Source: an uncultured Clostridia bacterium (lineage in GTDB: Bacteria > Bacillota > Clostridia > TANB77 > CAG-508). From it: a stretch of 47,643 nucleotides of DNA. A model generated the notes under the pieces. The model saw only the letters and a list, made by a program, of their open reading frames with translations. It was not told where the DNA came from and ran no database searches. Shown here piece after piece: positions 26,912 through 35,473 of the stretch. Positions within the stretch are counted from its first letter, which is position 1; the number at the start of each line of letters is the position of its first letter. The DNA is taken from assembly GCA_947625895.1 (NCBI GenBank), contig CANQPZ010000008.1:1-47643 (forward strand), written 5' to 3'. The translations under genes and the position numbers were made by a program.

Positions 26912-27553
26912 TTGAATCCAAAAGTAAAGAATATTTTAGAATGGATATATTGCATTATAATAGCAATAGCACTTGCACTAGTTGTAAGATATTTTATAGG
27001 TACTCCAACAATAGTACAACAACGTTCAATGTATCCAACATTAAAACCAAATGAAAGATTAATCTTAAATAGAATACCAATTACTTTTCATAGTGACATA
27101 AAAAGAGGAGAAATAATAACATTTGAAGCACCAAGTGTTATTCAAAGAAACTCTGATGAAGTTGATTTAGCTAATCCAGTTGCAATATATGATAATGAAC
27201 CTAAATCAATCTGGAATAAATTTGTTTACTATGTTCTTGAATGGGGCAAAACAAGTTATATAAAAAGAGTTATAGGATTACCAGGAGAACATATTCAAAT
27301 CAAAGATGACAAAGTATATATCAATGGTGAAGAATATAATGAACCATATTTAGATTCTTCAGTAAAAACTCCACAAGATGGACCATTTATAGATTTAATT
27401 GTTCCAGAAGGATATATATTTGCCATGGGAGACAACAGAGGGCAAAGTACAGATTGTAGAGCCTTTGGATGTATTCCAATTGACAAAATAGAAGGAAAAG
27501 TAGCTTTCAGATTTTGGCCACTAAATAAATTTGGAAATCCAGATAAAAAATAA
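26912..27553 (+). CDS. lepB: Signal peptidase I
   Basis: 213 residues. Type I signal peptidase removes signal peptides from exported proteins on the outer face of the membrane; the large surface proteins upstream are likely clients. One N-terminal membrane anchor (about 11-30) precedes box B with catalytic Ser39 (QQRSMYPTL), box D with the general-base Lys118 (SYIKRVIGLPGE), and box E (GDNRGQSTDCR). The start is TTG at 26912, with GAGGCGAG before it. The distance from the kinase stop is 27 bases, so co-transcription is likely. Between boxes there is an insert of about 30 residues (residues 75-107) not seen in the shortest family members. Confidence 0.93.
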   Translation: MNPKVKNILEWIYCIIIAIALALVVRYFIGTPTIVQQRSMYPTLKPNERLILNRIPITFHSDIKRGEIITFEAPSVIQRNSDEVDLANPVAIYDNEPKSIWNKFVYYVLEWGKTSYIKRVIGLPGEHIQIKDDKVYINGEEYNEPYLDSSVKTPQDGPFIDLIVPEGYIFAMGDNRGQSTDCRAFGCIPIDKIEGKVAFRFWPLNKFGNPDKK

Positions 27554-27570
27554 AGTGATGATGGAGAAAT

Positions 27571-28479
27571 ATGAATAACAAAATAAAAGGCAATTTAAAA
27601 ACTAGACAAGAACTTAACAAGATCATTAAAAATAATAATGTATTGCATAGCTATTTATTTTTAGGTGAAGAAGGAATAGGAAAAAAGGAAATTGCATACG
27701 AATTTGCAAAAAACATCTTATGCCTAAATAAGAATGAAGAATGCAATTGTAAATCATGCCTTTGTTTTGATTCACAAAATCATCCAGACTTTAAAATTAT
27801 CAATGAGGAAGGCGAAAACATAAAGATAAATACAATAAGAGAAATGATACAAACAGTTTATGAAAAGCCTATCTTATCAGATAAAAAAGTTTATATTATA
27901 AATGATAGCGATAAAATGACAAAAGAAGCTCAAAATAGTTTACTAAAGACATTAGAAGAACCACCAGAATACATAGTAATTATCTTAATAGCATCAAATT
28001 CAGACATGATATTAAATACTATAAAATCAAGATGCACAAAAATTGTTTTTGAAAGATTAAGCAATGAAGATATATTACAAATAGCAAGAGAAAAAAACAT
28101 AAATACAGATATTTCAATAAATATGTATGAAGTGTTTAATGGAAGTATAGGAAAAGCCTTAAGAATACTAGAGAAAAAAGATACTTATAATCAATTAGAA
28201 GAATTTATAAATTCTATGATGACTTTAGATAAACTAGATTTCTTTACAAAAACAAAAGAACTTTTTGATAAAGAATATATAAATGAAATTCTAGAATATA
28301 TAAATGTTTTACTTTTTAATTATGGACAAAAGAATAAAAATGTACAATATTTAAATTGTATAAATATTGTACAAGACACAATTAATAGACTTAAATCCAA
28401 TTGTAATTTTGATATGAGTATTGATAATATGCTATTTAAATTATGGGAGGAAGTTAATGAAAACAATAGTAGGTATTAA
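27571..28479 (+). CDS. holB: DNA polymerase III delta-prime subunit
   Basis: 302 residues. Delta-prime is part of the clamp loader that places the sliding clamp on DNA. The P-loop is degenerate (GEEGIGKKE, no Ser/Thr after GK), as expected for this non-hydrolysing subunit. A zinc module is formed by Cys51, Cys60, Cys63 and a neighbouring Cys65 or Cys58. The AAA+ signature NSLLKTLEEPPE and the SRC motif (IKSRCTKI) are present. The gene overlaps the next by 23 bases, the common holB-ricT pairing in Firmicutes. Confidence 0.93.
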   Translation: MNNKIKGNLKTRQELNKIIKNNNVLHSYLFLGEEGIGKKEIAYEFAKNILCLNKNEECNCKSCLCFDSQNHPDFKIINEEGENIKINTIREMIQTVYEKPILSDKKVYIINDSDKMTKEAQNSLLKTLEEPPEYIVIILIASNSDMILNTIKSRCTKIVFERLSNEDILQIAREKNINTDISINMYEVFNGSIGKALRILEKKDTYNQLEEFINSMMTLDKLDFFTKTKELFDKEYINEILEYINVLLFNYGQKNKNVQYLNCINIVQDTINRLKSNCNFDMSIDNMLFKLWEEVNENNSRY

Positions 28480-29377
28480 ATTCAAAAAACCTGGCAAAAC
28501 GTACTATTTTGATCCTAATGAATTGCAATTATCTCCAGGAGATAAAGTTATAGTTGAAACAGCGTTAGGAGATGAATATGGAGAAGTCATAATAGGAAAT
28601 AAAGATGTACAAGAAGAGAGCTTGACTAATCCTTTAAAAAAAGTTATTAGGGTTGCAACACCTAAAGATACAAAATCTTACAATGAATATAAGAGTAAAG
28701 AAGCTGACGCATTAAAAAAATGCCAAGATAAAATTGAAAAACACAAATTAGATATGAAGCTAGTAGATGCAGAATATAAATTTGATGGAAGCAAATTAAT
28801 CTTTTACTTTACAGCTGATGGGAGAATTGATTTTAGAGAATTAGTAAAAGATTTAGCAGCAATTTTCAAAACAAGAATAGAGCTTAGACAAATAGGAGTT
28901 AGGGACGAAATTAGAAGAATTGGTGGCAACGGCCCATGTGGTAGAGAATTATGCTGCTGTGCATTTTTAGGAAACTTTGAAACTGTTTCAATCAAAATGG
29001 CAAAAGAGCAAAACATTTCACTAAACCCATCAAAGATTTCTGGATGCTGTGGAAGACTTATGTGTTGCTTAAAATATGAGCAAAATGTTTATGAAGAGAA
29101 ATTAAGCAGACTTCCAAAAATAGGAGCAATAGTTGATACAGAAGAAGGAGAAGGGGAAGTTTGTGGAATAGAAACATTGAAAGAAATTGTAAAAGTAAAA
29201 CTAAATGATGGAGAAGACACATATTACAAAAGATTTAATGCAAAAGATATTAAAATTATAAAAGATGCAGAAGATGAAGATAAGTTAGATGTTGAAAATC
29301 AGGAAGATTTAAAAGAACTTGAAAAACTAGAAAAGCTTGAGGAAATGGATAGTAAAAACACTGATGAAGACATATAA
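28457..29377 (+). CDS. ricT: PSP1-domain regulatory protein RicT (YaaT)
   Basis: 306 residues. In Bacillus subtilis RicT forms a complex with RicA and RicF that carries 4Fe-4S clusters and promotes RNase Y-dependent mRNA processing, with effects on sporulation and competence. The PSP1 domain is clear, with a Cys-rich core in two blocks (GPCGRELCCCAF and SGCCGRLMCCLKYE). The start is ATG at 28457 with GGGAGGA in front; it overlaps the end of holB. The last 40 residues are acidic and repetitive (KELEKLEKLEEMD), a likely disordered or coiled tail. Confidence 0.93.
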   Translation: MKTIVGIKFKKPGKTYYFDPNELQLSPGDKVIVETALGDEYGEVIIGNKDVQEESLTNPLKKVIRVATPKDTKSYNEYKSKEADALKKCQDKIEKHKLDMKLVDAEYKFDGSKLIFYFTADGRIDFRELVKDLAAIFKTRIELRQIGVRDEIRRIGGNGPCGRELCCCAFLGNFETVSIKMAKEQNISLNPSKISGCCGRLMCCLKYEQNVYEEKLSRLPKIGAIVDTEEGEGEVCGIETLKEIVKVKLNDGEDTYYKRFNAKDIKIIKDAEDEDKLDVENQEDLKELEKLEKLEEMDSKNTDEDI

Positions 29378-29397
29378 CTTTTTAAGGAGAAGAAAAA

Positions 29398-30669
29398 ATG
29401 AAAACACTTATAAAAAATGCCATGCTACTAGATATGGTTGGAGATAAACCTAATGTACGTAAAACAGATATACTTATTGATGAAAATATAATTAGTAGAA
29501 TAGAAGAAAATATTGAAGATGAAAATGCTCAAGTAATAGATGCTAAAGAAAATGTAATAATGCCAGGATTAGTAAATACTCATACACACTTAGCAATGAG
29601 TATATTTAGAGGTTATAAAGATGACCAAAAGTTAATGGATTGGTTGGAAAATGCAATATTCCCAGTTGAAGATAAACTAAGACCAGATGACATATATTGG
29701 AATTCATTTTTATCATGCATTGAATTAATTAAAACAGGTACAACAACATTTAATGATATGTATTTTAGAATGGATAAAACAATTGAAGCTGTTGAACAGT
29801 CAGGACTTAGAGGAGTTATAGCTTGGAGCATTACAGACGATTCAATTAGAGATAAAATAGAAAGAACAAGAGAATATCATCAAAAATATGATAAAGAAAA
29901 TAGTAAAATAAAAATCTATGTATCTGCACACGCGCCTTATTCATGCAATCCAGATACAATAAAGTTATGTGTTGATTTAGCAAAAGAATTAAATACAGGA
30001 ATGCATATACATTTATCTGAAACACTTCAAGAAGAAAAAATAATCAGAGAAAGATACGATAAAACTGGAACTGAATACCTAAATGATTTACACGTTTTCG
30101 ATGTTCCAGTAGTTTTAGCTCATGGAATTTATATTTCAGATTCTGATCTAGAAATATTAAAGAAAATTAAAGGTGGAATATCACATAATCCAATCAGTAA
30201 TTGTAAATTATCATCTGGTATATGTGATGTTACAAAATTAAGAAAAAACGGAATTAATGTAGGAATTGGAACTGACGGAATAGGTAGTACAACAACATTA
30301 GATATGTTTGAAGAAATGAAAACAGCTGCATATTTGCAAAAAATAAACACCATGGAACCAACTTCAATAAATGCATATGAAATATTAAAAATGGCAACAA
30401 TTGAAGGAGCAAAAGTCCTAGGACTAGACAATGAGATTGGAACAATAGAAGTTGGCAAAAAGGCAGATATGATATTAATTAATACAAATAAAACTCACTT
30501 ATATCCAGAAAATGATTTATGCACAAATTTAGTTTACTCAGCAAATGGCGCAGACGTTGATACTGTTATAATTGACGGAAAAATTAAAATGAAAAACAGA
30601 AAACTAATAGATATAGATGAAAAACAAGTGAAAAAAAATATTGCAAAAGTAGTAAAAAGGTTGTTATAA
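29398..30669 (+). CDS. mtaD: Amidohydrolase: 5-methylthioadenosine/S-adenosylhomocysteine deaminase
   Basis: 423 residues. These enzymes deaminate S-adenosylhomocysteine, methylthioadenosine or adenosine in purine and methionine salvage. Metal ligands are visible: NTHTHLAM (His62, His64), HIHLSET with its His/Glu, a later His in LAHGIY, and the Asp in IGTDGIGS. The length and the final composite-domain segment (IGTIEVGKKADMILIN) are typical. The exact substrate cannot be told from sequence; related deaminases (guanine, chlorohydrolases) share this fold. The gene follows ricT by 20 bases with AAGGAG at its start. Confidence 0.88.
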   Translation: MKTLIKNAMLLDMVGDKPNVRKTDILIDENIISRIEENIEDENAQVIDAKENVIMPGLVNTHTHLAMSIFRGYKDDQKLMDWLENAIFPVEDKLRPDDIYWNSFLSCIELIKTGTTTFNDMYFRMDKTIEAVEQSGLRGVIAWSITDDSIRDKIERTREYHQKYDKENSKIKIYVSAHAPYSCNPDTIKLCVDLAKELNTGMHIHLSETLQEEKIIRERYDKTGTEYLNDLHVFDVPVVLAHGIYISDSDLEILKKIKGGISHNPISNCKLSSGICDVTKLRKNGINVGIGTDGIGSTTTLDMFEEMKTAAYLQKINTMEPTSINAYEILKMATIEGAKVLGLDNEIGTIEVGKKADMILINTNKTHLYPENDLCTNLVYSANGADVDTVIIDGKIKMKNRKLIDIDEKQVKKNIAKVVKRLL

Positions 30670-30697
30670 TATAGGAGACTGAAAGGAGGGTATTTTT

Positions 30698-30868
30698 ATG
30701 GCATACAAAATATCAGATAAATGCGTTAGTTGTGGTGCATGTGCTGGAAATTGCCCAGTAGAATGCATTGCAGAAGGAGAAAAACATTACGAAATTAATC
30801 CAGAGGCTTGCATCGAATGCGGAACATGCGCAAGCGTATGTCCAGTTGGAGCACCTGAACAAGAATAA
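30698..30868 (+). CDS. 2[4Fe-4S] ferredoxin
   Basis: A 56-residue clostridial-type ferredoxin, an electron carrier for low-potential redox enzymes. Two CxxCxxCxxxC(P) cluster motifs are complete: CVSCGACAGNCP and CIECGTCASVCP. The start ATG at 30698 has AAAGGAGGG about 9 bases upstream. It is the last gene before a strong terminator. No redox partner is adjacent. Confidence 0.95.
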   Translation: MAYKISDKCVSCGACAGNCPVECIAEGEKHYEINPEACIECGTCASVCPVGAPEQE

Positions 30869-30873
30869 TTTAA

Positions 30874-30899
30874 AAAAACGACTAGAGATAGTCGTTTTT
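30874..30899 (+). terminator. Terminator after ferredoxin
   Basis: An 11-bp stem (30874-30884 with 30889-30899), GAGA loop and T-rich end. Confidence 0.85.
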
Positions 30900-30922
30900 A
30901 TTTACTTAATAGAAATTTTATA

Positions 30923-30952
30923 TTGACATTTTTGTACATATTAAGGTATAAT
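30923..30952 (+). promoter_or_regulatory. Promoter of rpsU
   Basis: TTGACA (30923-30928), an 18-base spacer and TATAAT (30947-30952): both hexamers match consensus exactly. The transcript would start near 30959. Confidence 0.85.
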
Positions 30953-30958
30953 ATCTTA

Positions 30959-31040
30959 CGTCGGATGGCAACGTAGCCAACGGCATAGAGAAAAGTTAAA
31001 TCCCACAAGATGATTTAAGCTTCGGAAGGAGGGAGATAAA
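30959..31040 (+). promoter_or_regulatory. Structured leader of rpsU
   Basis: About 82 bases. TGGC (30966-30969) can pair with GCCA (30976-30979). An alternative hairpin pairs GCC (30976-30978) with GGC (30982-30984), so two exclusive folds exist. A second stem pairs 30994-31002 with 31012-31021 with one bulged G and a 9-base loop. The ribosome binding site AAGGAGGG follows. It is G+C-richer than its flanks, as expected for folded RNA. It may be an S21 autoregulatory site; no named family was recognised. Confidence 0.45.
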
Positions 31041-31211
31041 ATGTCTGAGATTAAAGTTAATAATGGTAATATAGAAGATGCTCTTAAGAGATTTAAAAGA
31101 CAATGTGCTAGAAATGGAGTTATACAAGAAGTCAGAAAAAGAGAGCATTATGAAAAACCAAGTGTAAGAAGAAAGAAAAAATCAGAGGCTGCAAGAAAAA
31201 GAAAATTTTAA
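31041..31211 (+). CDS. rpsU: 30S ribosomal protein S21
   Basis: A 56-residue basic protein of the 30S subunit that acts near the mRNA channel and aids initiation. It shows the family pattern: an N-terminal [19 protein letters not shown], then the [12 protein letters not shown] segment and a Lys/Arg tail. The ATG at 31041 has AAGGAGGG just upstream. It has its own strong promoter, a structured leader and a terminator, so it is a single-gene unit. The next gene is yqeY, a common Firmicutes neighbour. Confidence 0.97.
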   Translation: MSEIKVNNGNIEDALKRFKRQCARNGVIQEVRKREHYEKPSVRRKKKSEAARKRKF

Positions 31212-31220
31212 TTATAATTG

Positions 31221-31248
31221 GAAGATACAAAACGTATCTTCTTTTTTT
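31221..31248 (+). terminator. Terminator of rpsU
   Basis: An 8-bp stem (31221-31228 with 31234-31241), 5-base loop and seven T. Confidence 0.88.
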
Positions 31249-31279
31249 GTAAAAAATTCTTTAAACCCAGATAATAATC

Positions 31280-31308
31280 TTGTTTAAAGAACGTATATGT
31301 GATAATAT
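31280..31308 (+). promoter_or_regulatory. Promoter of yqeY and the M16 peptidase pair
   Basis: TTGTTT (31280-31285), a 17-base spacer and TAATAT (31303-31308) with TGA in front. A moderate match. Confidence 0.55.
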
Positions 31309-31332
31309 CTTAAAAAGATAAGGAGTGATATT

Positions 31333-31770
31333 ATGAAAGAGAGACTATTAAATGATTTAAAAGAAGCAATGAAAGAAAAAAATACATTAAAGAAAAATGC
31401 AATACAAATGGTTAGAGCGGGAATTTTACAAGTAGAAAAAGATAAACAGATAGAATTAGATGATAATCAAATTATTGAATTAATTGCAAAAGAAGTAAAA
31501 AAGAGAAAAGATTCAATAGATGATTACAAACGTGGTGGTAGAGAAGATTTAGTAAATCAAATAAATGAAGAAATAAAATATTTGGAAGTATACTTGCCAA
31601 AACAATTATCAAAAGAAGAAATTGTTCCTATAATTGAAAAAATAATTACAAAAACAGGAGCAAGCTCAATGAAAGATATGGGAATGGTAATGAAAGAAGC
31701 AAAAGCTGAAATAGGAGCGTCTGCAGATGGAAAAACTATAAATGAAGTTGTTAAATCACTATTAAATTAG
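31333..31770 (+). CDS. yqeY: GatB/YqeY domain protein
   Basis: 145 residues, the usual length of the stand-alone YqeY family, which resembles the C-terminal tRNA-binding domain of the amidotransferase subunit GatB. The biochemical role is not settled. The conserved segment KKRKDSIDDYKRGGREDLV is split here across the middle of the protein, with YLPKQLS and the final GKTINEVVK also typical. The ATG at 31333 has AAGGAG upstream. It probably heads a transcript with the two M16 genes, 50 bases downstream. Confidence 0.93.
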   Translation: MKERLLNDLKEAMKEKNTLKKNAIQMVRAGILQVEKDKQIELDDNQIIELIAKEVKKRKDSIDDYKRGGREDLVNQINEEIKYLEVYLPKQLSKEEIVPIIEKIITKTGASSMKDMGMVMKEAKAEIGASADGKTINEVVKSLLN

Positions 31771-31820
31771 AATAAATTCAGACAAAATACAAATACTAAA
31801 TAAAAATAAGGAGATATCTA

Positions 31821-33098
31821 GTGAATTATATAAAAGAAAAAATAAAAGATGGAGTAAATCTCCATCTTATTATTAACAATAATTTTAAGACTGATTTAAC
31901 TGTTTTTTTCTTAACAGTACCTCTTGAGAAAGAAACAGTAACTAAAAACGCATTAATACCAATGGTATTAAAAAGCGGATGTCAAAAGTATCCAAATTAT
32001 AAAAAAATAGTTGAAGAACTAGAAATGATGTATGGTGCTTCATTTGATTTTGGTGTAGACAAAGAGGGAGACAATTTAATTTTAAAATTTTATATTGAAA
32101 GCATAAATGATCAATTTTTACCAGAAGAAAATGACAATATAAATAAGGCAGTAAATATATTAACACAAGTTATTTTTAATCCGCTAGCTGATGGAAAATT
32201 TAAAAAAGAATATTTAGAAATAGAAAAACAAAACTTAGAATTACTTATAGATTCGCAAAAAGATAACAAAGATGCATATGCTTTTGATAAATGTATCAAC
32301 ATAATGTACAAAGATTGTGGATTTGGTTTAAGCAAATACGGACAAAAAGAGGATTTAAAAAATATAGATGAAACTAATTTGTATGAACACTATAAAAAAT
32401 TAGTAAATGAAGCAAAGATAGATTTATTTATTAGTGGAAATTTTGACAAAGAAAAAATTTTATCAGAAGTAAAGTCAAATAATTTATTGCAGAGCTTAAA
32501 TGATCGCAAAGAAAATATCAATAGAAATCATTTTAAAAACGAAATAAAAGAAAAAGTAGATGTTCCTGATGAAAAAATAGAGAAAATGGAAGTAACACAA
32601 GGAAAATTAGTAATAGGACTTGATATTTTACCAAATGATTTTCAAGATTATAGATTTATAGCAATAATGTATAATGCAATATTTGGAGATGGAGTAAATT
32701 CAAAATTATTTCAGATTGTAAGAGAAAAAGAAAGCTTAGCATATACTGCAAAATCTATGTACATTGTAAGAAAAAACAATTTGTTTATACGTTGTGGAAT
32801 AGAGATTGATAATTATGAGAAAACTGTGAATTTAATTAAAAAATTACTAGATGACATGAAGCAAGGAAAATTTACAGATGAAGATATAGATAAAGCCAAA
32901 AAATATATATTAGCTGGAATAAGAGCAATAGATGCAGAACAAGATACACAAATAATTTTCTTATTTGGACAAGAACTATCAAAGTTACCATTAACAGTTG
33001 AAGAGTATAAAAATAATATAAATAATGTAACAAGAGAAGATATAGAAAAATTTGCAAATTTAATTCAGATAAATACAATTTATTTTTTAAGAAATTAA
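31821..33098 (+). CDS. ymfF: M16 family protein without the catalytic motif (YmfF-like)
   Basis: 425 residues with the M16 (pitrilysin/processing-peptidase) fold. The place where HxxEH should occur shows no such motif (LIPMVLKSGCQKYPN instead), so it is very probably non-catalytic. It keeps the C-terminal half typical of the fold (KLFQIVREKESLAYTAKS). In Firmicutes, YmfF-like inactive and YmfH-like active proteins are encoded side by side and thought to form heterodimers. GTG start at 31821 with AAGGAG about 9 bases upstream. The next gene supplies the active partner, 18 bases on. Confidence 0.87.
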   Translation: MNYIKEKIKDGVNLHLIINNNFKTDLTVFFLTVPLEKETVTKNALIPMVLKSGCQKYPNYKKIVEELEMMYGASFDFGVDKEGDNLILKFYIESINDQFLPEENDNINKAVNILTQVIFNPLADGKFKKEYLEIEKQNLELLIDSQKDNKDAYAFDKCINIMYKDCGFGLSKYGQKEDLKNIDETNLYEHYKKLVNEAKIDLFISGNFDKEKILSEVKSNNLLQSLNDRKENINRNHFKNEIKEKVDVPDEKIEKMEVTQGKLVIGLDILPNDFQDYRFIAIMYNAIFGDGVNSKLFQIVREKESLAYTAKSMYIVRKNNLFIRCGIEIDNYEKTVNLIKKLLDDMKQGKFTDEDIDKAKKYILAGIRAIDAEQDTQIIFLFGQELSKLPLTVEEYKNNINNVTREDIEKFANLIQINTIYFLRN

Positions 33099-33116
33099 AA
33101 GTTTTGGGGGACAAGA

Positions 33117-34385
33117 ATGCAAATAATAGAAAATGATTTGATAAAAGAAAAAGTATATATAGAAAAACTTGAATCAGGAATTACTTTAATGTGTATTCCA
33201 AAAGAAAAAGCAATAAAAAAGTATGCAATATGTGGAATTGGTTTTGGGTCAAATGATAATCATTTTATAATTAAAAACGAGAACAGAGAAGTAAAGAATC
33301 CTGATGGTGTAGCACATTTCTTAGAACATAAATTATTTGAACAAGAGAACGGAAAAAATAGTTTAGATGTATTATTTTCTTTAGGAGTAGATGCGAATGC
33401 TTACACAACAAATGATCATACAGCATATTTATTCGAATGTACAGACAATTTCTATAAAGGACTTGATGAATTATTAAATTATGTTCAAAATCCATATTTT
33501 ACAGATGAAAATGTTGAAAAAGAAAAAGGAATTATTTCTCAGGAAATAAATATGTATGATGATGAACCAGAGTGGAAAGTCTATATTAATGCGATGAAAG
33601 CATTATATAAAAACAACCCAATAAGAATAGATGTTGCAGGAAGCGTTGAAAGTATTAATAAAATTACAAAAGAAACATTATATGATACTTACAATAATTT
33701 TTATGTTCCATCAAATATCGTTATAGTAGTTTGTGGAAATTTCAAACCAGAGGAAGTTTTTCAAGAAATAAAAAATAGATTAACAATAAAAAGCAAAATA
33801 CCTGCAAAGAAAATAGAAGTACAAGAACCAAGCCAAATTAATCAAAAAGAAATACATGAAAAAATGGATATATCTATACCAAGCTTTATTTTCGCGTTTA
33901 AAGTAAATCCTAAAGAAAAGGAAAAACTTAAACAAGCAATAGCTATAGAAATATTATTAGAGATAATAATTGGAGCAAGTTCTGAACTATATGAAGAATT
34001 ATATAAAAATGGAGAAATATTTGAAGAAGCGGTTGAAACGTTTGAATGGAGCAAAGATTATGCTCATATCCTAATAGAAGGTAAAAGTAATAACATAGAC
34101 GAAGTTGAAAGAAAACTATTAAAAAGAATAAATGAATTAAAAGAAAATGGAATAGATGAAAAAGAATTCGAAAGAACAAAAAGAAAAATATATGGAAATT
34201 ATGTAAGAGAATTTAACGAAGTAAGTCAAGTTTCACAACTATTCATATTAAATTATTTTAGACAAATAAATCCATTAGAGTATGTTGAAAATTACAAAAT
34301 CGTATCGAAAGAATACACAGAAAGCATTTTAAAAGAACTTTTTAAAGAAGAGAACATGATAAAATCGACAATTAGTCCGTGCTAA
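33117..34385 (+). CDS. ymfH: M16 family zinc peptidase (YmfH-like)
   Basis: 422 residues. The inverted zinc motif HxxEH is His67-Glu70-His71 (AHFLEHKLFE), with the third ligand Glu143 in EKEKGIISQEINMYDD. The remainder follows the two-lobe M16 pattern (FYVPSNIVIVVCGNF). It likely cleaves peptides in a closed chamber formed with the upstream inactive subunit. Related pairs act in peptide processing, but the substrate here is unknown. The ATG at 33117 follows a TGGGGGAC site. The final codons overlap a Spo0A-box-like sequence. Confidence 0.9.
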   Translation: MQIIENDLIKEKVYIEKLESGITLMCIPKEKAIKKYAICGIGFGSNDNHFIIKNENREVKNPDGVAHFLEHKLFEQENGKNSLDVLFSLGVDANAYTTNDHTAYLFECTDNFYKGLDELLNYVQNPYFTDENVEKEKGIISQEINMYDDEPEWKVYINAMKALYKNNPIRIDVAGSVESINKITKETLYDTYNNFYVPSNIVIVVCGNFKPEEVFQEIKNRLTIKSKIPAKKIEVQEPSQINQKEIHEKMDISIPSFIFAFKVNPKEKEKLKQAIAIEILLEIIIGASSELYEELYKNGEIFEEAVETFEWSKDYAHILIEGKSNNIDEVERKLLKRINELKENGIDEKEFERTKRKIYGNYVREFNEVSQVSQLFILNYFRQINPLEYVENYKIVSKEYTESILKELFKEENMIKSTISPC

Positions 34386-34394
34386 TTTGACGAA
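34364..34394. promoter_or_regulatory. Two candidate Spo0A boxes before the Spo0E-like gene
   Basis: ATCGACA (34364-34370, reverse complement TGTCGAT) and TGACGAA (34388-34394) resemble the 0A box TGNCGAA, one on each strand. A third near-match, TGACGAG, overlaps the -35 at 34474. In such AT-rich DNA 7-base matches can arise by chance. The 163-base gap to 34548 otherwise holds only the promoter. Confidence 0.3.
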
Positions 34395-34473
34395 TTTAGT
34401 AAAAAATCAAAATATAATCTAGTAAAATAGTGGAAAAAGGCGCACGATTATCAATTAAAAGAGACAAATTCAG

Positions 34474-34502
34474 TTGACGAGATTGTAAAAATATGGTATT
34501 TT
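34474..34502 (+). promoter_or_regulatory. Promoter of the Spo0E-like gene
   Basis: TTGACG (34474-34479), a 17-base spacer and TATTTT (34497-34502) with TGG in front. Confidence 0.5.
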
Positions 34503-34548
34503 TAAATAAATTAATTATTACTTTTGTAGAATAAAAGGAGTGATTGCC

Positions 34549-34686
34549 TTGATAAATGAAAAAATTTGCACCTTAAGGGATAAATTAAACAAAAGCATAC
34601 AAAATGGAGAAAATTACGAAGTAATATATGAAATAAGTATAGAATTAGACAAGTTAATAGCTGATTATTATAAAGATGTAGAATAA
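34549..34686 (+). CDS. Spo0E-like aspartyl-phosphate phosphatase
   Basis: A 45-residue peptide of two predicted helices. The second helix carries the family signature as SIELDKLIADYY (Spo0E consensus SxELDxLIxxY/F). Spo0E proteins dephosphorylate Spo0A~P and delay entry into sporulation; paralogues may act on other regulators. The start is TTG at 34549 with AAAGGAG 8 bases upstream. The gene is monocistronic, with its own promoter and a strong terminator. Candidate Spo0A boxes lie just upstream. At 45 residues it is short for Spo0E itself but normal for its clostridial relatives. Confidence 0.8.
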   Translation: MINEKICTLRDKLNKSIQNGENYEVIYEISIELDKLIADYYKDVE

Positions 34687-34697
34687 AATGTAACAAT

Positions 34698-34733
34698 AAA
34701 GGGGATATGTATAAACATATTCCTTTTCTTTTT
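34698..34733 (+). terminator. Terminator of the Spo0E-like gene
   Basis: A 13-bp stem (34698-34710 with 34715-34727, two G-T pairs), ATAA loop and a T-rich tail. Confidence 0.85.
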
Positions 34734-34773
34734 AATTGTTTATTGATATAATAAGCAAAATAGGAGGAATAAT

Positions 34774-35412
34774 ATGTTTGAATTAGATGGAATAAGTGTT
34801 TTAAAACATAGTAGTATCAAGATAAAAAAAGAAAAAGTCATCTACATAGACCCTTACAAAATAGACATACCTGCCCATGATGCAGATCTAATATTATGTA
34901 CCCATCCACATTTTGATCATTTTTCACCTGAAGATATAAAAGCTGTTGCAAATGAAAAGACAGTAATAATAACAACCCCAGATTGCAAAGAGGATGTGGA
35001 AAATTTAGGATTTATAGAAGAAAATGCTATATATACTAAACCAGGAGATAAATTTGATTTTGAGGGAATTATAATTGAAACTGTACCGGCATATAATAAA
35101 TTTAAAGAATTTCATCCAAAAGATAAACAATGGGTCGGATATTTATTAACAATGGAAAACACTGTATACTATATTGCAGGAGATACAGACAAAACAAAAG
35201 AAAATTCAAAAATAGAATGTGATGTAGCATTTTTACCAGTTGGAGGAACTTATACAATGGATTATACAGAAGCTGCATCATTATCAAATAAATTGAAACC
35301 TAAATATGCTATTCCAATTCATTATGGCTCTATAGTTGGAGAACCAGAATGTGGAATGCTATTTAAGGAATTAGCAGAAAACAAAGATACAACATGTGAG
35401 ATATATTATTAA
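34774..35412 (+). CDS. UlaG-like metallo-beta-lactamase-fold hydrolase
   Basis: 212 residues with the metal motif HxHxDH in CTHPHFDHFS near residue 45, a later Asp in YYIAGDTDKTKE and a His in YAIPIHYGS. This is the short UlaG-like branch (DUF-type L-ascorbate lactonase relatives), whose members hydrolyse varied phosphoesters or lactones; the substrate here is unknown. The ATG at 34774 has TAGGAGG just upstream. An extended -10 (TGATATAAT, 34744-34752) precedes it, with its -35 region inside the previous terminator. A bidirectional terminator follows. Confidence 0.87.
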   Translation: MFELDGISVLKHSSIKIKKEKVIYIDPYKIDIPAHDADLILCTHPHFDHFSPEDIKAVANEKTVIITTPDCKEDVENLGFIEENAIYTKPGDKFDFEGIIIETVPAYNKFKEFHPKDKQWVGYLLTMENTVYYIAGDTDKTKENSKIECDVAFLPVGGTYTMDYTEAASLSNKLKPKYAIPIHYGSIVGEPECGMLFKELAENKDTTCEIYY

Positions 35413-35413
35413 G

Positions 35414-35440
35414 AAAAGAACCTAAATTAGGTTCTTTTTT
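35414..35440. terminator. Bidirectional terminator between convergent genes
   Basis: An 11-bp perfect stem (35414-35424 with 35428-35438), 3-base loop and T-run; the minus strand also reads into a T-rich tract. Confidence 0.85.
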
Positions 35441-35473
35441 ATATGACAAATAAATTTATTGAAAATTCTGCAT

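Noticed and set aside
31821..33098. Frameshifted or broken M16 peptidase
   Set aside because: The absence of HxxEH is normal for the YmfF-like partner; the frame is intact and the active subunit is encoded next to it.
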